NCBI GenBank assembly: GCA_018903055.1
Contig: JAHIPW010000089.1
Coordinates: 1 to 19,664, forward strand
From: DRGV01 sp018903055 [NCBI: bacterium]
Lineage (GTDB): Bacteria; UBP18; UBA7526
Reading direction: 5' to 3'
DNA length: 19,664 bases
Part shown: positions 7,285-14,249 of the stretch, piece after piece
How the letters are laid out: each line of letters opens with the position of its first letter
Position numbering within the stretch: position 1 is the stretch's first letter
The notes under the pieces: model-generated
Told to the model about the DNA's origin: nothing
Seen by the model: only the letters and a program-made list of their open reading frames with translations
Database searches by the model: none
Position numbers and translations under genes: made by a program

Positions 7285-7850
7285 TCCTATTCCTTGGTCT
7301 GGGGAACCCAGAGAAGAGATATCAGAAGACACGCCATAACTTGGGCTTCCGCATTCTTGATTCTCTGGCCAAAAAACTCAAGATCGACATAAAGACCAAG
7401 AGATATAAATCCCTTATGGAAAGGGGAAGGATAGGAAGAAAAAAAATCGTTCTTGCCCAACCCCTAACCTTTATGAATAATTCTGGAGTGGCCGCGGCTT
7501 CCCTGGTTAGAGGTCTGGAGATTCCTCTGAAGAATCTGGTCGTTGTCTGTGATGACATCGACCTTCCTTTAGGAAGAATAAGAATCAGGAAAAAAGGTTC
7601 ATCCGGTGGCCATAAAGGCCTGGAATCCATAATTCAAAATTTGAAAAGTGAGGGATTCCCTCGCCTGCGCATCGGGATTGGGAGGCCTCCTCAGGGGATG
7701 AATCCTAAAGAGTATGTCCTTCAAAATTTTACCAAAGAAGAAAATTTACTAATTAAAAAAGCGACTGATAAAGCCGGGGAGGCCCTGATCTTCCTTGTGG
7801 AAGAAGGGATTATTCCTGCTATGAACAAATATAACATTAGTAACCAGTAA
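7281..7850 (+). CDS. pth: Peptidyl-tRNA hydrolase
   Basis: Pth cleaves peptidyl-tRNA released from stalled ribosomes, recycling tRNA in the cytoplasm. The 189 residues are family length. Key positions seen: GLGNPEKRY with Asn9, catalytic His19 in RHNLG, Asn66 in TFMNNSG, the Asp of CDDIDLPLG (about 91), and GSSGGHKGLESI, where Lys112 stands in place of the Asn found in E. coli GHNGL; Lys is seen in some homologues. Start overlaps the rplY stop (ATGA). The final codons AGT AAC CAG TAA belong to an AGTAACC repeat that continues into the spacer, so the last residues (SNQ) were probably set by the repeat. Confidence 0.96.
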   Translation: MILFLGLGNPEKRYQKTRHNLGFRILDSLAKKLKIDIKTKRYKSLMERGRIGRKKIVLAQPLTFMNNSGVAAASLVRGLEIPLKNLVVVCDDIDLPLGRIRIRKKGSSGGHKGLESIIQNLKSEGFPRLRIGIGRPPQGMNPKEYVLQNFTKEENLLIKKATDKAGEALIFLVEEGIIPAMNKYNISNQ

Positions 7851-8036
7851 CCAGCGAACAGTAACCAGCAAAACTACAGATTACCAGAACATCAGAGTAT
7901 CAGAATGAGGATTCAGATGGTCAGAATGTCAGATTTAATCTGAAGTTTGATATCTGACCTTCTCTATCTGATAATCTGGTTATCTGATGCTCTTCTATTT
8001 TTTACTGTAAACTGGTTACTGTAAACTGTTAACTCC
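7839..8036. repeat. Two-tier ~200-base quasi-palindrome between pth and hppA
   Basis: The outer left arm AGTAACCAGTAACCAG and AACAGTAACCAG (7839-7870) faces the outer right arm ACTGTAAACTGG and TTACTGTAAACTGTTAACT (8004-8034). The inner left arm (7874-7940) iterates CAGATTACCAGAACATCAGA, ATCAGAATGAGGATTCAGAT and GGTCAGAATGTCAG. The inner right arm (7941-7992) iterates AATCTGAAG, TATCTGACC, TATCTGATAATCTGG and TTATCTGATGC. It begins inside the pth stop and ends in the hppA ribosome region. The same inner words recur at 11508-11615. Confidence 0.75.
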
Positions 8037-8051
8037 CGAGTGAAAGGATGG
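8021..8051 (+). promoter_or_regulatory. hppA leader element shared with alr
   Basis: GTAAACTGTTAACTCCCGA (8021-8039) is identical over 19 bases to 16743-16761 in front of alr. In both cases a GTGA(A/G)(A/G)G ribosome site follows immediately. The conserved placement suggests a copied leader module, not chance. Confidence 0.6.
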
Positions 8052-8057
8052 AGAGAA

Positions 8058-10121
8058 ATGATTCCAGTATTTGGTGATTTGACATCTTTAATAGCTGCCC
8101 TGGCCTGTGGGGTAGTGGGTCTCTTCTTCGTTCTCATTCTTTCCCGAAGAATACTGAGGAAGGATGCGGGTAGTGAGAAGATGATCAAGATCTCGGATAG
8201 CATTCATCAGGGAGCCATGGCCTTTCTATATCGAGAGTATAAGGCAATCGCCTTCTTCATTCTGGCCATCGCCATAATCCTCTTCTTCGCTGTGGCAAAG
8301 AAGACCGCCTTGGCCTTCTTAGCGGGCGCCCTCTTCTCCCTCTTAGCTGGCTACTTGGGGATGCAGATTGCCACCAGGTCCAATGCCCGCACCGCTCAGG
8401 GGGCGAAGAAGAGCTTCAATGAAGCCCTTTCCATCGCCTTTCCCGGAGGGGCGGTGATGGGCCTCTCTGTTGTCTCCCTTGGCCTATTGGGTCTCTCCCT
8501 GGTCTTCCTACTCTTCATTGGTAAAGGAGAGATGGAATTATCAGATAGAATCATAGAGGCCACTTCACTCATCGTGGGATTTTCCATGGGCGCTTCCCTG
8601 GTGGCCCTATTCGCCAGGGTAGGAGGAGGAATCTATACCAAGGCCGCGGATGTTGGTGCTGATTTGGTGGGAAAGGTGGAAAAAGGGATACCGGAGGATG
8701 ACCCTCGAAATCCAGCGGTTATTGCTGATAATGTGGGCGACAATGTAGGGGATGTGGCAGGCATGGGGGCTGATCTATATGAATCCTATGTGGGAGCCAT
8801 CATCGCCTGTTTAGTCATCGCTGCCGCGGCATTCAATACCAAGGGGATGATGCTCGCCATGCTCTTGGCTGGCTGGGGAATCTTTGCTTCTATCATTGGG
8901 GTATTCTTCGTAAGGATGAAGGAGGGCCAGGATCCTCAGAGAGCACTGCGTAACGGCATGGTATCAAGCGCCCTGGCTCTGATAATGGGAGCCTTCATTC
9001 TAACTACCTACTGGTATAACGAATCCTGGAAGATATTCAATACCTTTTTTAGTGTTTTAGCCGGTCTGGTAGCGGGCCTCGTTGTGGGATTCACCGCAGA
9101 GTACTTTACTAGTGGGAAAGAGGTGCGCCAGATCGCCCAGGCAACGACTACTGGTCCAGCAACCAATATCATTCAGGGCCTGGCGGTGGGAATGAGATCT
9201 ACTGCCCTCCCCATGGTGGCCATCGGCCTGGCAACCATGGTTGCCTACTGGTTAGAAGGGATCTTCGGGGTGGCCTTGTCTGCCATTGGGATGTTATCCA
9301 TAACGGGAATGACCGTGGCGGTCGATGCCTATGGACCTATTGCCGATAACGCTGCCGGGATTGCCGAGATGGCAGGAATGGGGCCAGAGGTTCGGAGGAG
9401 GGCGGAGAGGTTGGATGCCGTTGGGAATACTACGGCTGCCATTGGAAAGGGATTTGCTATCGGTTCTGCTGCTCTGACTGCTCTTGCTTTATTCGTCGCC
9501 TATTCTAAAGTAGTGGACATCACTCTCATCGATTGCCTCAAGGCCAAGGTGGTTGCCGGACTATTCATAGGGGGAGTAGTACCATTTCTCTTTTGCTCGA
9601 TGACCATGCAGGCCGTAGGAAGGACGGCCCATAAGGTGGTGGAGGAGGTGAGGAGGCAGTTTAAGGAGATAAAAGGCCTCATGGAAGGGAAGGCGATGCC
9701 TGATTCCTATAAATGCGTAGATATCACTACCCGGGGGGCCTTAAGGGAAATGATTGCCCCCGGGATTATGGCAGTTATCATTCCTTTTATCATCGGCATT
9801 CTCTTGGGAGTGGAAACCCTGGGAGGATTTCTAATCGGTTCTTTAGTGGCCGGTGTTCCCCTGGCCATTATGCTCGCCAATACGGGTGGCGCCTGGGACA
9901 ATGCCAAGAAGTACATTGAGGAAGGAAATTTAGGAGGGAAGGGCTCTCAGGTCCATAAGGATTCTATCATCGGGGATACGGTAGGGGATCCCTTCAAGGA
10001 TACCGCCGGGCCCTCTTTAAATATTCTATTGAAGCTCATGGCCATCGTTTCATTGGTCTTTGCTCCTGTTATCCTATCCCTCAATAAGCATCTCATGGCA
10101 CTCATTGAGAGAATATTCTAA
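8058..10121 (+). CDS. hppA: Membrane-bound K+-dependent pyrophosphatase (H+ or Na+ pump)
   Basis: The enzyme couples PPi hydrolysis to cation export across the inner membrane. From ATG 8058 it has 687 residues and many TM helices. The PPi/Mg site is clear: [11 protein letters not shown] (198-208), [20 protein letters not shown], and the second-half [19 protein letters not shown] and [25 protein letters not shown] carries Ala460 and Gly463, the K+-dependent pattern; K+-independent forms have Lys and Thr there. The Glu in ADLYE (Glu242) is at the position of Thermotoga Glu246, one turn before the plant site. That arrangement occurs in Na+-PPases and in some K+-dependent H+ pumps, so the ion is unsettled. 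A GTG at 8040 would overlap the RBS and is rejected. Confidence 0.95.
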   Translation: MIPVFGDLTSLIAALACGVVGLFFVLILSRRILRKDAGSEKMIKISDSIHQGAMAFLYREYKAIAFFILAIAIILFFAVAKKTALAFLAGALFSLLAGYLGMQIATRSNARTAQGAKKSFNEALSIAFPGGAVMGLSVVSLGLLGLSLVFLLFIGKGEMELSDRIIEATSLIVGFSMGASLVALFARVGGGIYTKAADVGADLVGKVEKGIPEDDPRNPAVIADNVGDNVGDVAGMGADLYESYVGAIIACLVIAAAAFNTKGMMLAMLLAGWGIFASIIGVFFVRMKEGQDPQRALRNGMVSSALALIMGAFILTTYWYNESWKIFNTFFSVLAGLVAGLVVGFTAEYFTSGKEVRQIAQATTTGPATNIIQGLAVGMRSTALPMVAIGLATMVAYWLEGIFGVALSAIGMLSITGMTVAVDAYGPIADNAAGIAEMAGMGPEVRRRAERLDAVGNTTAAIGKGFAIGSAALTALALFVAYSKVVDITLIDCLKAKVVAGLFIGGVVPFLFCSMTMQAVGRTAHKVVEEVRRQFKEIKGLMEGKAMPDSYKCVDITTRGALREMIAPGIMAVIIPFIIGILLGVETLGGFLIGSLVAGVPLAIMLANTGGAWDNAKKYIEEGNLGGKGSQVHKDSIIGDTVGDPFKDTAGPSLNILLKLMAIVSLVFAPVILSLNKHLMALIERIF

Positions 10122-10141
10122 AGTATCAGAACTTCAATAGT

Positions 10142-10285
10142 TACACGGATGGGCACAGATTAAAAGATACGGATTAGCACTGATTCTCATAACTAAATCC
10201 GTGTCAATGCTTAATTATTTATGCTCTCTAGGATGCCAACGAAGTGCATCCTGTAATCAGTTTAGTCAATCCGTGCTAATCTGCT
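10142..10285. repeat. ACGGATTAGCAC / GTGCTAATCTG quasi-palindrome after hppA
   Basis: Left words ACACGGATGGGCACAGATTA, GATACGGATTAGCACTGATT are answered by AAATCCGTGTCAATGC and AGTCAATCCGTGCTAATCTG. Near its middle is a separate perfect 7-bp hairpin, AGGATGC (10230-10236), loop CAACGAAGT, GCATCCT (10246-10252). No T-run follows either structure. No ORF is credible in this stretch. Confidence 0.65.
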
Positions 10286-10287
10286 TG

Positions 10288-10361
10288 CCCCGCACCTTTT
10301 AATATTCAGAATTTTCTGAATACTTAAATAATGCCTTTATGAATGCTAAAAAGGTGCGGGG
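10288..10361 (+). promoter_or_regulatory. 13-bp inverted repeat spanning the ychF translation start region
   Basis: CCCCGCACCTTTT (10288-10300) is perfectly complementary to AAAAGGTGCGGGG (10349-10361), with 48 bases between. The interval holds a second hairpin, ATTCAGAA (10304-10311) with TTCTGAAT (10314-10321). The 3' arm contains the AAGGTG ribosome-like site and the first base of a GTG codon at 10361. An almost identical pair of arms flanks the rplI start (13346-13358 and 13443-13455). Confidence 0.65.
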
Positions 10362-10390
10362 TGAAATTGCCGAACGAAGTGAGGCTTATT

Positions 10391-11428
10391 TTGCAGATCG
10401 GGATCGTGGGACTTCCCAATGTGGGAAAGACAACCCTATTCAATGCCCTAACCAGGGGACATGCCAAGGTTGAGAGATATCCCTTTACTACCATAGAGCC
10501 CAATATCGGCGTGGTAAAAGTTCCGGATGAGAGATTAGGGAGATTAAAAGAACTTATAGAGGCATGCGAGGTGACCCCAGCCACCATTAAGTTCCTGGAT
10601 ATTGCCGGATTGGTTAAGGGGGCAAGTAAGGGAGAAGGACTGGGGAATCAGTTCTTAGCAAAGATAAAGGAAGTAGAGGCCATAGTTCATGTTGTGAGAT
10701 GTTTCTCGGATCCCAATATTGCCCATATCGCTCCCGACCTCAATCCCATAAGAGATATCGAAATTGTCAATCTGGAGCTTGCCTTAGCAGACTTGGAATT
10801 AATTGAAAAAAGAAGAGAAAAAATAGAGAAGGACCCCAAGGCAAAGGAAGAACTTAAACTGCTGGAAAAAGTTCAAGAACGCTTGAAGCAAGAAGGGGTG
10901 CCAGAATTAAATGAGAAAGAGAGAGAAGCCCTTAAAGGGTATCATCTTCTCTCTTTGAAGCCTACTCTCTATGTTGCCAATTTAGGCGAAGGAGGAGAGA
11001 TTCCGGAGGAGTTAAAGAAATATCGGGCAATTGGAATCTATACCAAATTAGAGTCTGAGATGCAGGAACTACCAGAAGAGGAGCGCGCCCAATTTCGAGC
11101 CGAGCTGGAAATTGGGGAGATAGGGTTGGAAAGGTTGATTAGAGAAAGTTATAGATTACTGGGCCTTGTTACCTTCTTTACCTTGGAGAGAAAGAAGCTT
11201 CGCGCCTGGACCTTAGAGGATGGGAGAAACGTCAGGGAAGCAGCGGGGAAGATACATTCAGATATGGAGAAAGGATTTATTAAGGCAGAGGTAATTAACT
11301 ATTCCGAGCTGGTAAGTGTCGGCTCCTTACTTAAGGCAAGGGAGAAGGGTCTTTTAAGAATAGAGGGGAGGGATTGCAAGGTAAGGGAAGGGGATATCAT
11401 AACCATTAAATTTCACTTGACCAGATAA
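10391..11428 (+). CDS. ychF: Ribosome-binding ATPase YchF (Obg family)
   Basis: YchF is a conserved Obg-family P-loop protein that prefers ATP and associates with ribosomes. Visible are G1 GLPNVGKTTLF at the extreme N-terminus, G3 DIAGLVKGASKGEGLGNQFL, the coiled-coil insertion rich in Lys/Glu, YVANLGE, and the C-terminal TGS domain (TFFTLERKKLRAWTLEDG, KGFIKAEVINYSEL). Starts are ambiguous: TTG 10391 gives MQIGIVGLPN (345 residues) behind an AGTGAGG site at 10378-10384; GTG 10361 gives 355 residues behind AAGGTG; ATG 10343 is further out. Family N-termini favour 10391. The neighbour order ychF-rpsF-ssb-rpsR is that of Bacillus. Confidence 0.93.
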   Translation: MQIGIVGLPNVGKTTLFNALTRGHAKVERYPFTTIEPNIGVVKVPDERLGRLKELIEACEVTPATIKFLDIAGLVKGASKGEGLGNQFLAKIKEVEAIVHVVRCFSDPNIAHIAPDLNPIRDIEIVNLELALADLELIEKRREKIEKDPKAKEELKLLEKVQERLKQEGVPELNEKEREALKGYHLLSLKPTLYVANLGEGGEIPEELKKYRAIGIYTKLESEMQELPEEERAQFRAELEIGEIGLERLIRESYRLLGLVTFFTLERKKLRAWTLEDGRNVREAAGKIHSDMEKGFIKAEVINYSELVSVGSLLKAREKGLLRIEGRDCKVREGDIITIKFHLTR

Positions 11429-11447
11429 TCTTAGTGTGCTAATATAA

Positions 11448-11480
11448 AAAAAGTAGGAAAGAAGAAGAGTAGGAAAGTAG
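11448..11480. repeat. AGTAGGAAAGTAG words after ychF
   Basis: AAAAAAGTAGGAAAGAAGAA and GAGTAGGAAAGTAG form an unpaired purine-rich block. The same words appear at 18773-18818 with their inverted partner at 18841-18880, and again after mlaF at 19642-19664. Confidence 0.6.
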
Positions 11481-11507
11481 AAATCAATGCAAAATAGAAA
11501 GAGTATC

Positions 11508-11615
11508 AGATTACCAGAATACCAGATGGAGAAGGACAGATATTAGAAGGTCAGATTGAGTCTGAAATCTGATTCCTGAATTCTCATTCTGATACTCTGA
11601 TGTTCTGATATTCTC
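11508..11615. repeat. ATCAGATTACCAGA / TCTGATACTCTGAT quasi-palindrome upstream of rpsF
   Basis: The left arm GTATCAGATTACCAGAATAC, CAGATGGAG, GACAGATATTAG, GGTCAGATTGAG faces the right arm TCTGAAATCTGATTCCTGAA, TTCTCATTCTGATACTCTGA and TGTTCTGATATTCTC. It uses the same words as 7874-7992, in the same polarity. Downstream, 11622-11666 holds three copies of the separate TAATC(T/C)GTG word without a left arm. Confidence 0.7.
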
Positions 11616-11686
11616 AATTATTTGTAATCTGTGCTAATCCGTAATTAATCTGTGATAATCTGTGTTCAAAAAGGAGGTCTAACGGG

Positions 11687-12073
11687 ATGAATAAGTATGA
11701 ATCAATATTCGTCATAAATCCCAAATTGGCAGAAGAGAAGAGGAAGGAACTCATCGAGAAAGTGAAAGGGATAATAGCTTCTGGTGGGGGAAAACTTCTG
11801 AGTCTTGAAGAGTGGGGAGTGAGGAGGTTGGCCTATCCGGCAAAGGGATGCCAGGAAGGATATTACTGCCTTCTGAACTTAGAAGCTATTCCCTCAGTTA
11901 TCGAAAGCCTGGAAAGGAACTATAGAACAATAGAAGAGATCATTAAATACCTGAGCGTGAGGATAGAGGAGCGAAAACCAAAGAAGGTGAAGCCAAAGAA
12001 ATATAGACCAAGGATTCAAGAGAAGAAAGAATATTACGAAAGGAGAGGAGGAAGAGAAAGATGGCGAGAATAA
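11687..12073 (+). CDS. rpsF: Small subunit ribosomal protein bS6
   Basis: bS6 binds S18 and the central domain of 16S rRNA. Residues 1-95 match the family: MNKYESIFVINPKL, a long helix, GKLLSLEEWGVRRLAYPAKG, EGYYCLLNLEA and RNYRTIEEIIKYLSVRI. A basic Lys/Arg/Glu-rich tail of about 30 residues follows, common in many lineages. The start is secured by AAGGAGGT at 11671-11678. The gene overlaps ssb by 13 bases, so the two are translated from one message. The order rpsF-ssb-rpsR is the widespread bacterial one. An AATCTGTGTT repeat word ends 4 bases before the ribosome site. Confidence 0.96.
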   Translation: MNKYESIFVINPKLAEEKRKELIEKVKGIIASGGGKLLSLEEWGVRRLAYPAKGCQEGYYCLLNLEAIPSVIESLERNYRTIEEIIKYLSVRIEERKPKKVKPKKYRPRIQEKKEYYERRGGRERWRE

Positions 12074-12480
12074 ATGTGAATCAGGTCTTCATATCTGGGA
12101 ACCTGACTCATGATCCAGAACTAAAGTATACCCCAAGTGGCCAGGCGGTGACCAACTTTCAGCTTGCCAATAACCGGAGATATCGTGATCAATCCGGGGA
12201 GTGGAAAGAAGAGACGAGCTTCATACGTATCGTTGCTTGGGCAAGGCAGGCAGAGGTCTGCAGTGAATACTTGAAAAAGGGGAGCCCGGTCTTAGTGGAA
12301 GGAAGACTGATGCAGCGTTCCTGGCAGACACCAGAAGGGCAGAAGAGAAGCATTGTTGAGATCATTGCCCAGAGAGTTCACTTCTTGAGTGCTGCTCCTC
12401 GGGCAGAGGCAGTTGAAGAAAAGGTAGTAGAAGAAGCATTACCTAAAGAAGAGGAAGGGGAGGAAGAGATCCCCTTTTGA
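12061..12480 (+). CDS. ssb: Single-stranded DNA-binding protein
   Basis: SSB coats ssDNA during replication, recombination and repair and recruits partners through its C-terminal tip. The OB fold covers about residues 5-108 (NQVFISGNLTHDPELKYTPS, VTNFQLANNRRY, ETSFIRIVAWARQAEVCSEY, KKGSPVLVEGRLMQRSWQ). A short Glu-rich linker leads to the acidic tip EEEIPF, the partner-binding motif. Its 139 residues are slightly shorter than average because the linker is short. ATG 12061 lies within the 3' end of rpsF behind GGAGGAAGAG. The stop codon is immediately followed by the CACAGATT repeat. Confidence 0.96.
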   Translation: MARINVNQVFISGNLTHDPELKYTPSGQAVTNFQLANNRRYRDQSGEWKEETSFIRIVAWARQAEVCSEYLKKGSPVLVEGRLMQRSWQTPEGQKRSIVEIIAQRVHFLSAAPRAEAVEEKVVEEALPKEEEGEEEIPF

Positions 12481-12586
12481 GACACAGATTCACACAGATT
12501 TTTTACAGATGGACACAGATAACGGATCTTCCTCAACTAATCTGTGATCTGTGAGAATCCGTTTTTGATCTGTGAAGATCCGTGTT
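12481..12586. repeat. CACAGATT / AATCTGTG quasi-palindrome between ssb and rpsR
   Basis: The left arm GACACAGATTCACACAGATT and TACAGATGGACACAGATAAC is answered by CTAATCTGTGATCTGTGAG, AATCCGTTTTTGATCTGTG and AAGATCCGTGTT. The left arm touches the ssb stop, and the right arm ends 1 base before GAGGAGG of rpsR. T-runs occur within the arms, not after a GC stem, so it is not a standard terminator. It interrupts an otherwise compact ribosomal operon. Confidence 0.75.
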
Positions 12587-12601
12587 AGAGGAGGAAAGAG
12601 A

Positions 12602-12892
12602 ATGGTTTATCAGGCAAGAGGGGGAGCATTTCGACCGAGAGAGGAAGCATTTCGACCGAGAGGGGGTGTTCGTCCCCGGTTTTTCAGGAGAGAGAAACCC
12701 TGTCGTTTCTGTGTCAAGAAAGACCTCATGATCGATTATAAGGATGTCGCCATCTTAAGGAATTACATTAGTGATCGGGGAAAGATAAAGCCCAGAAGGT
12801 TTACTGGGAACTGTGCCCGACACCAGAGGCAGCTTGCTCGGGCTATCAAGAGGGCAAGGAATATTGCTCTGTTACCTTTTAAGGGCGAGTAG
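12602..12892 (+). CDS. rpsR: Small subunit ribosomal protein bS18, zinc-binding (C+) type
   Basis: bS18 partners bS6 on the 30S platform. The core [48 protein letters not shown] and ALLPF is unmistakable. Cys pairs in CRFC plus CARH suggest the C+ form that binds Zn. From ATG 12602 (site GAGGAGG at 12588-12594) it has 96 residues. The N-terminus carries a duplicated AFRPR segment encoded by a 21-base tandem repeat: the 17 bases at 12625-12641 recur exactly at 12646-12662. A GTG at 12572 is further out but lies in the repeat and ahead of the RBS, so I rejected it. Confidence 0.96.
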   Translation: MVYQARGGAFRPREEAFRPRGGVRPRFFRREKPCRFCVKKDLMIDYKDVAILRNYISDRGKIKPRRFTGNCARHQRQLARAIKRARNIALLPFKGE

Positions 12893-12977
12893 ATACTTCT
12901 GTCATCATACTCCTCTTCCTTTCCCCTCTTAGATCTCGCCATGGCTCCCTTCCTCTTCAGTTAACAACGGTTAACAT

Positions 12978-13155
12978 CAGTTAATAAGGATGCCTTTCGC
13001 TAACGCTCAGGAACCTTGTTTCTTCGCTATCGCTCAGAAATAGCAGTTAATAAGGATGCCTTTCGCTAACGCTCAAGAACCTTGTTTCTTCGTTTTACTC
13101 AGAAATAAGCCAAGCAAGTTGTCTCTTTCTTCGCTTTGCTCAGAAATAACAGTTG
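12978..13155. repeat. Direct repeat of a ~65-base unit built from TTCGCTnnnGCTCAG words
   Basis: Copy 1 (12978-13042) and copy 2 (13044-13107) both read CAGTTAATAAGGATGCCTTT, CGCTAACGCTCA(G/A)GAACC, TTGTTTCTTCG, then CTCAGAAATA. They differ only by a few bases. A third, shortened copy (TTTCTTCGCTTTGCTCAGAA-ATAACAGTT) lies at 13128-13155. Each copy itself holds two TTCG(C/T)Tnnn(G/A)CTCAG sub-words. A further sub-word, TTTCGCCGATACTCAGGG, occurs at 13384-13401. Confidence 0.8.
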
Positions 13156-13196
13156 CATTTTTCAAGGCAACCGATTTTAACCGCCCCTCGTTTTCA

Positions 13197-13261
13197 CCCC
13201 TCGGCTTTGCCTTCGGGATACTTCGCCGAGGTATCCTGAGCCGTAGGCGAAGGGCTCGGGA
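13197..13261. repeat. GC-rich nested hairpin element
   Basis: Outer stem CCTTCG (13210-13215) pairs with CGAAGG (13248-13253). Directly stacked on it, GGATAC (13216-13221) pairs with GTATCC (13231-13236) around loop TTCGCCGAG. CTTCGCC (13221-13227) could alternatively pair with GGCGAAG (13246-13252). The element is markedly richer in GC than its surroundings, with CCCC and GGGCTCGGG at the edges. It is followed by ACTAGGCGAT, not a T-run. Confidence 0.6.
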
Positions 13262-13345
13262 CTAGGCGATCCTGAATGAAATGAAGGACCGTTAATAACC
13301 GTTTTTAACCGATATTAACCTCTTCAGTGAAGGAGCGAGAGATGA

Positions 13346-13455
13346 ATCCCGCACCTTTCTTTAGAATTGGTTATGAGAAAACCTTTCGCCGATACTCAGG
13401 GATGAGATGTATAAATAATATACAGAGATATCTAAGAAGGAAAAAGGTGCGGGAT
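13346..13455 (+). promoter_or_regulatory. 13-bp inverted repeat enclosing the rplI leader and start codon
   Basis: ATCCCGCACCTTT (13346-13358) is perfectly complementary to AAAGGTGCGGGAT (13443-13455), 84 bases apart. The 3' arm contains the AAGGTG ribosome site and the first two bases of the rplI ATG (13454). Folding would hide the start. The arms share CCCGCACCTTT / AAAGGTGCGGG with the ychF leader (10288-10361). Confidence 0.7.
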
Positions 13456-13897
13456 GAAGGTAATTCTTAGAGAGAAGATAGAGAATTTAGGAAATATTGG
13501 GGATGTGATAGAGGTAAAGGTTGGCTATGCCCGAAATTTCTTGATACCTAAGGGCCTGGCCCTGGAGACAAATCCCAAGAACTTGAGGATTCTAGAGCAA
13601 GAGAAGAGGATGAAGGAGGCAGCAAAGAAGAGAGAGAAGGAAAAGACAATTGCCTTAGCCCAGAAGTTAAAGGAGATTTCCTGTACCGTGAGAGTGAAGG
13701 CCGGAGAGGATGATCGAATATTCGGTTCGGTCACTCCCCTGGATATCAAGAAGGCCTTAGACAGCCAGGGGATAGACATCGATAAAAGAAATATATCCAT
13801 AGAGGAGAATATAAAGACTCTGGGAATCTATCATGCCCTGATCAGGCTTCACCCTGAGGTAGAGACAAAGATAAAGGTCTGGGTGGTAAAGGAATAG
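13454..13897 (+). CDS. rplI: Large subunit ribosomal protein bL9
   Basis: bL9 sits at the base of the L1 stalk and influences frame maintenance. The N-domain MKVILREKIENLGNIGDVIEVK and GYARNFLIPKGLA (24-36) is textbook. A long Lys/Glu-rich helix (about 42-75) follows, then the C-domain GEDDRIFGSVTPLDIKKAL and VWVVKE. It has 147 residues, as usual. The start is certain from the family N-terminus; the ribosome site AAGGTG lies only 4 bases upstream inside an inverted-repeat arm. The next gene begins 3 bases after the stop, so the downstream membrane protein is probably coexpressed. Being cut off from rpsR by 561 bases of repeats is unusual. Confidence 0.96.
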   Translation: MKVILREKIENLGNIGDVIEVKVGYARNFLIPKGLALETNPKNLRILEQEKRMKEAAKKREKEKTIALAQKLKEISCTVRVKAGEDDRIFGSVTPLDIKKALDSQGIDIDKRNISIEENIKTLGIYHALIRLHPEVETKIKVWVVKE

Positions 13898-13900
13898 ACA

Positions 13901-14230
13901 ATGACGGGAGCACAGATCTGGGGTCTTATTGGAGGAGTCAGTCTTCTCCTTTTGGGAATAGTAGGAATCATCCTGAAGGTCTTTTATAAGGGAGAAGCCT
14001 CCCTGGGAATAGAGCTCCTCAGGCGCTGGACATTATTCGATTCCCTTATGACCATCTTCCTCCTCTTGGGGACAGGCATCCTCATTTCTGGACTTATCTC
14101 TTTGAGTATGAGCGAGGTGGAGGAAGAGATGAGATATCTCCTCTGCTTCGTAGGAACCTTATTTACCCTCATTGGCGAACTAAATCTGTTCATCAAGATA
14201 ATTCTAAGACTTCGTTCTCCAAAGAAATAA
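13901..14230 (+). CDS. Three-TM membrane protein of unknown function
   Basis: The 109-residue protein has three hydrophobic segments: about 5-27, 46-69 and 78-102. The loop between the first two is basic and contains GEASLGIELLRRW. A short acidic stretch, SEVEEEMR, lies between TM2 and TM3, and the C-terminus is basic (RLRSPKK). I recognise no family. The ATG lies 3 bases after rplI, with AAGGA of the rplI end as ribosome site, so expression with rplI is likely. It is followed after 19 bases by another membrane protein. No catalytic motif is visible. It is real by position and composition. Confidence 0.7.
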   Translation: MTGAQIWGLIGGVSLLLLGIVGIILKVFYKGEASLGIELLRRWTLFDSLMTIFLLLGTGILISGLISLSMSEVEEEMRYLLCFVGTLFTLIGELNLFIKIILRLRSPKK

Positions 14231-14249
14231 ATCTTAGGAAGGTCTACTT

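Larger units (their letters stand above)
12893..13453. repeat. 561-base gene-free repeat block between rpsR and rplI
   Basis: No credible gene is present. GTTAACAACGGTTAACATCAG-type words at 12957-12990 are answered by GTTAATAACCG and TTTTTAACCGATATTAACC at 13291-13320, so the block is framed by an outer quasi-palindrome. Inside are two direct copies of a 65-base unit (12978-13042 and 13044-13107), a partial third copy at 13126-13155, and a GC-rich hairpin at 13210-13253. The last part (13346-13455) is the rplI leader inverted repeat. In many bacteria a DUF2232/YybS-like or GdpP gene lies between rpsR and rplI; here there is none. Confidence 0.7.

Noticed and set aside
7321-7392. Defective Pth because of the GHKG (not GHNG) motif
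   Set aside because: Catalytic His19 and the other active-site residues are intact, and Lys at the GHNG position is seen in other functional-looking homologues.
10343-10390. ATG start for ychF at 10343
   Set aside because: It adds 16 residues not expected ahead of GIVGLPNVGKT and lies inside the inverted-repeat region; GTG 10361 remains a possible alternative to TTG 10391.
12978-13155. Possible CRISPR-like array
   Set aside because: Repeat units are adjacent with no unique spacers of constant length, and no cas gene is nearby.
13056-13265. Open frame of 69 codons within the rpsR-rplI spacer
   Set aside because: It is made of the direct-repeat words and the GC-rich hairpin, has no ribosome site, and its translation looks like no protein.
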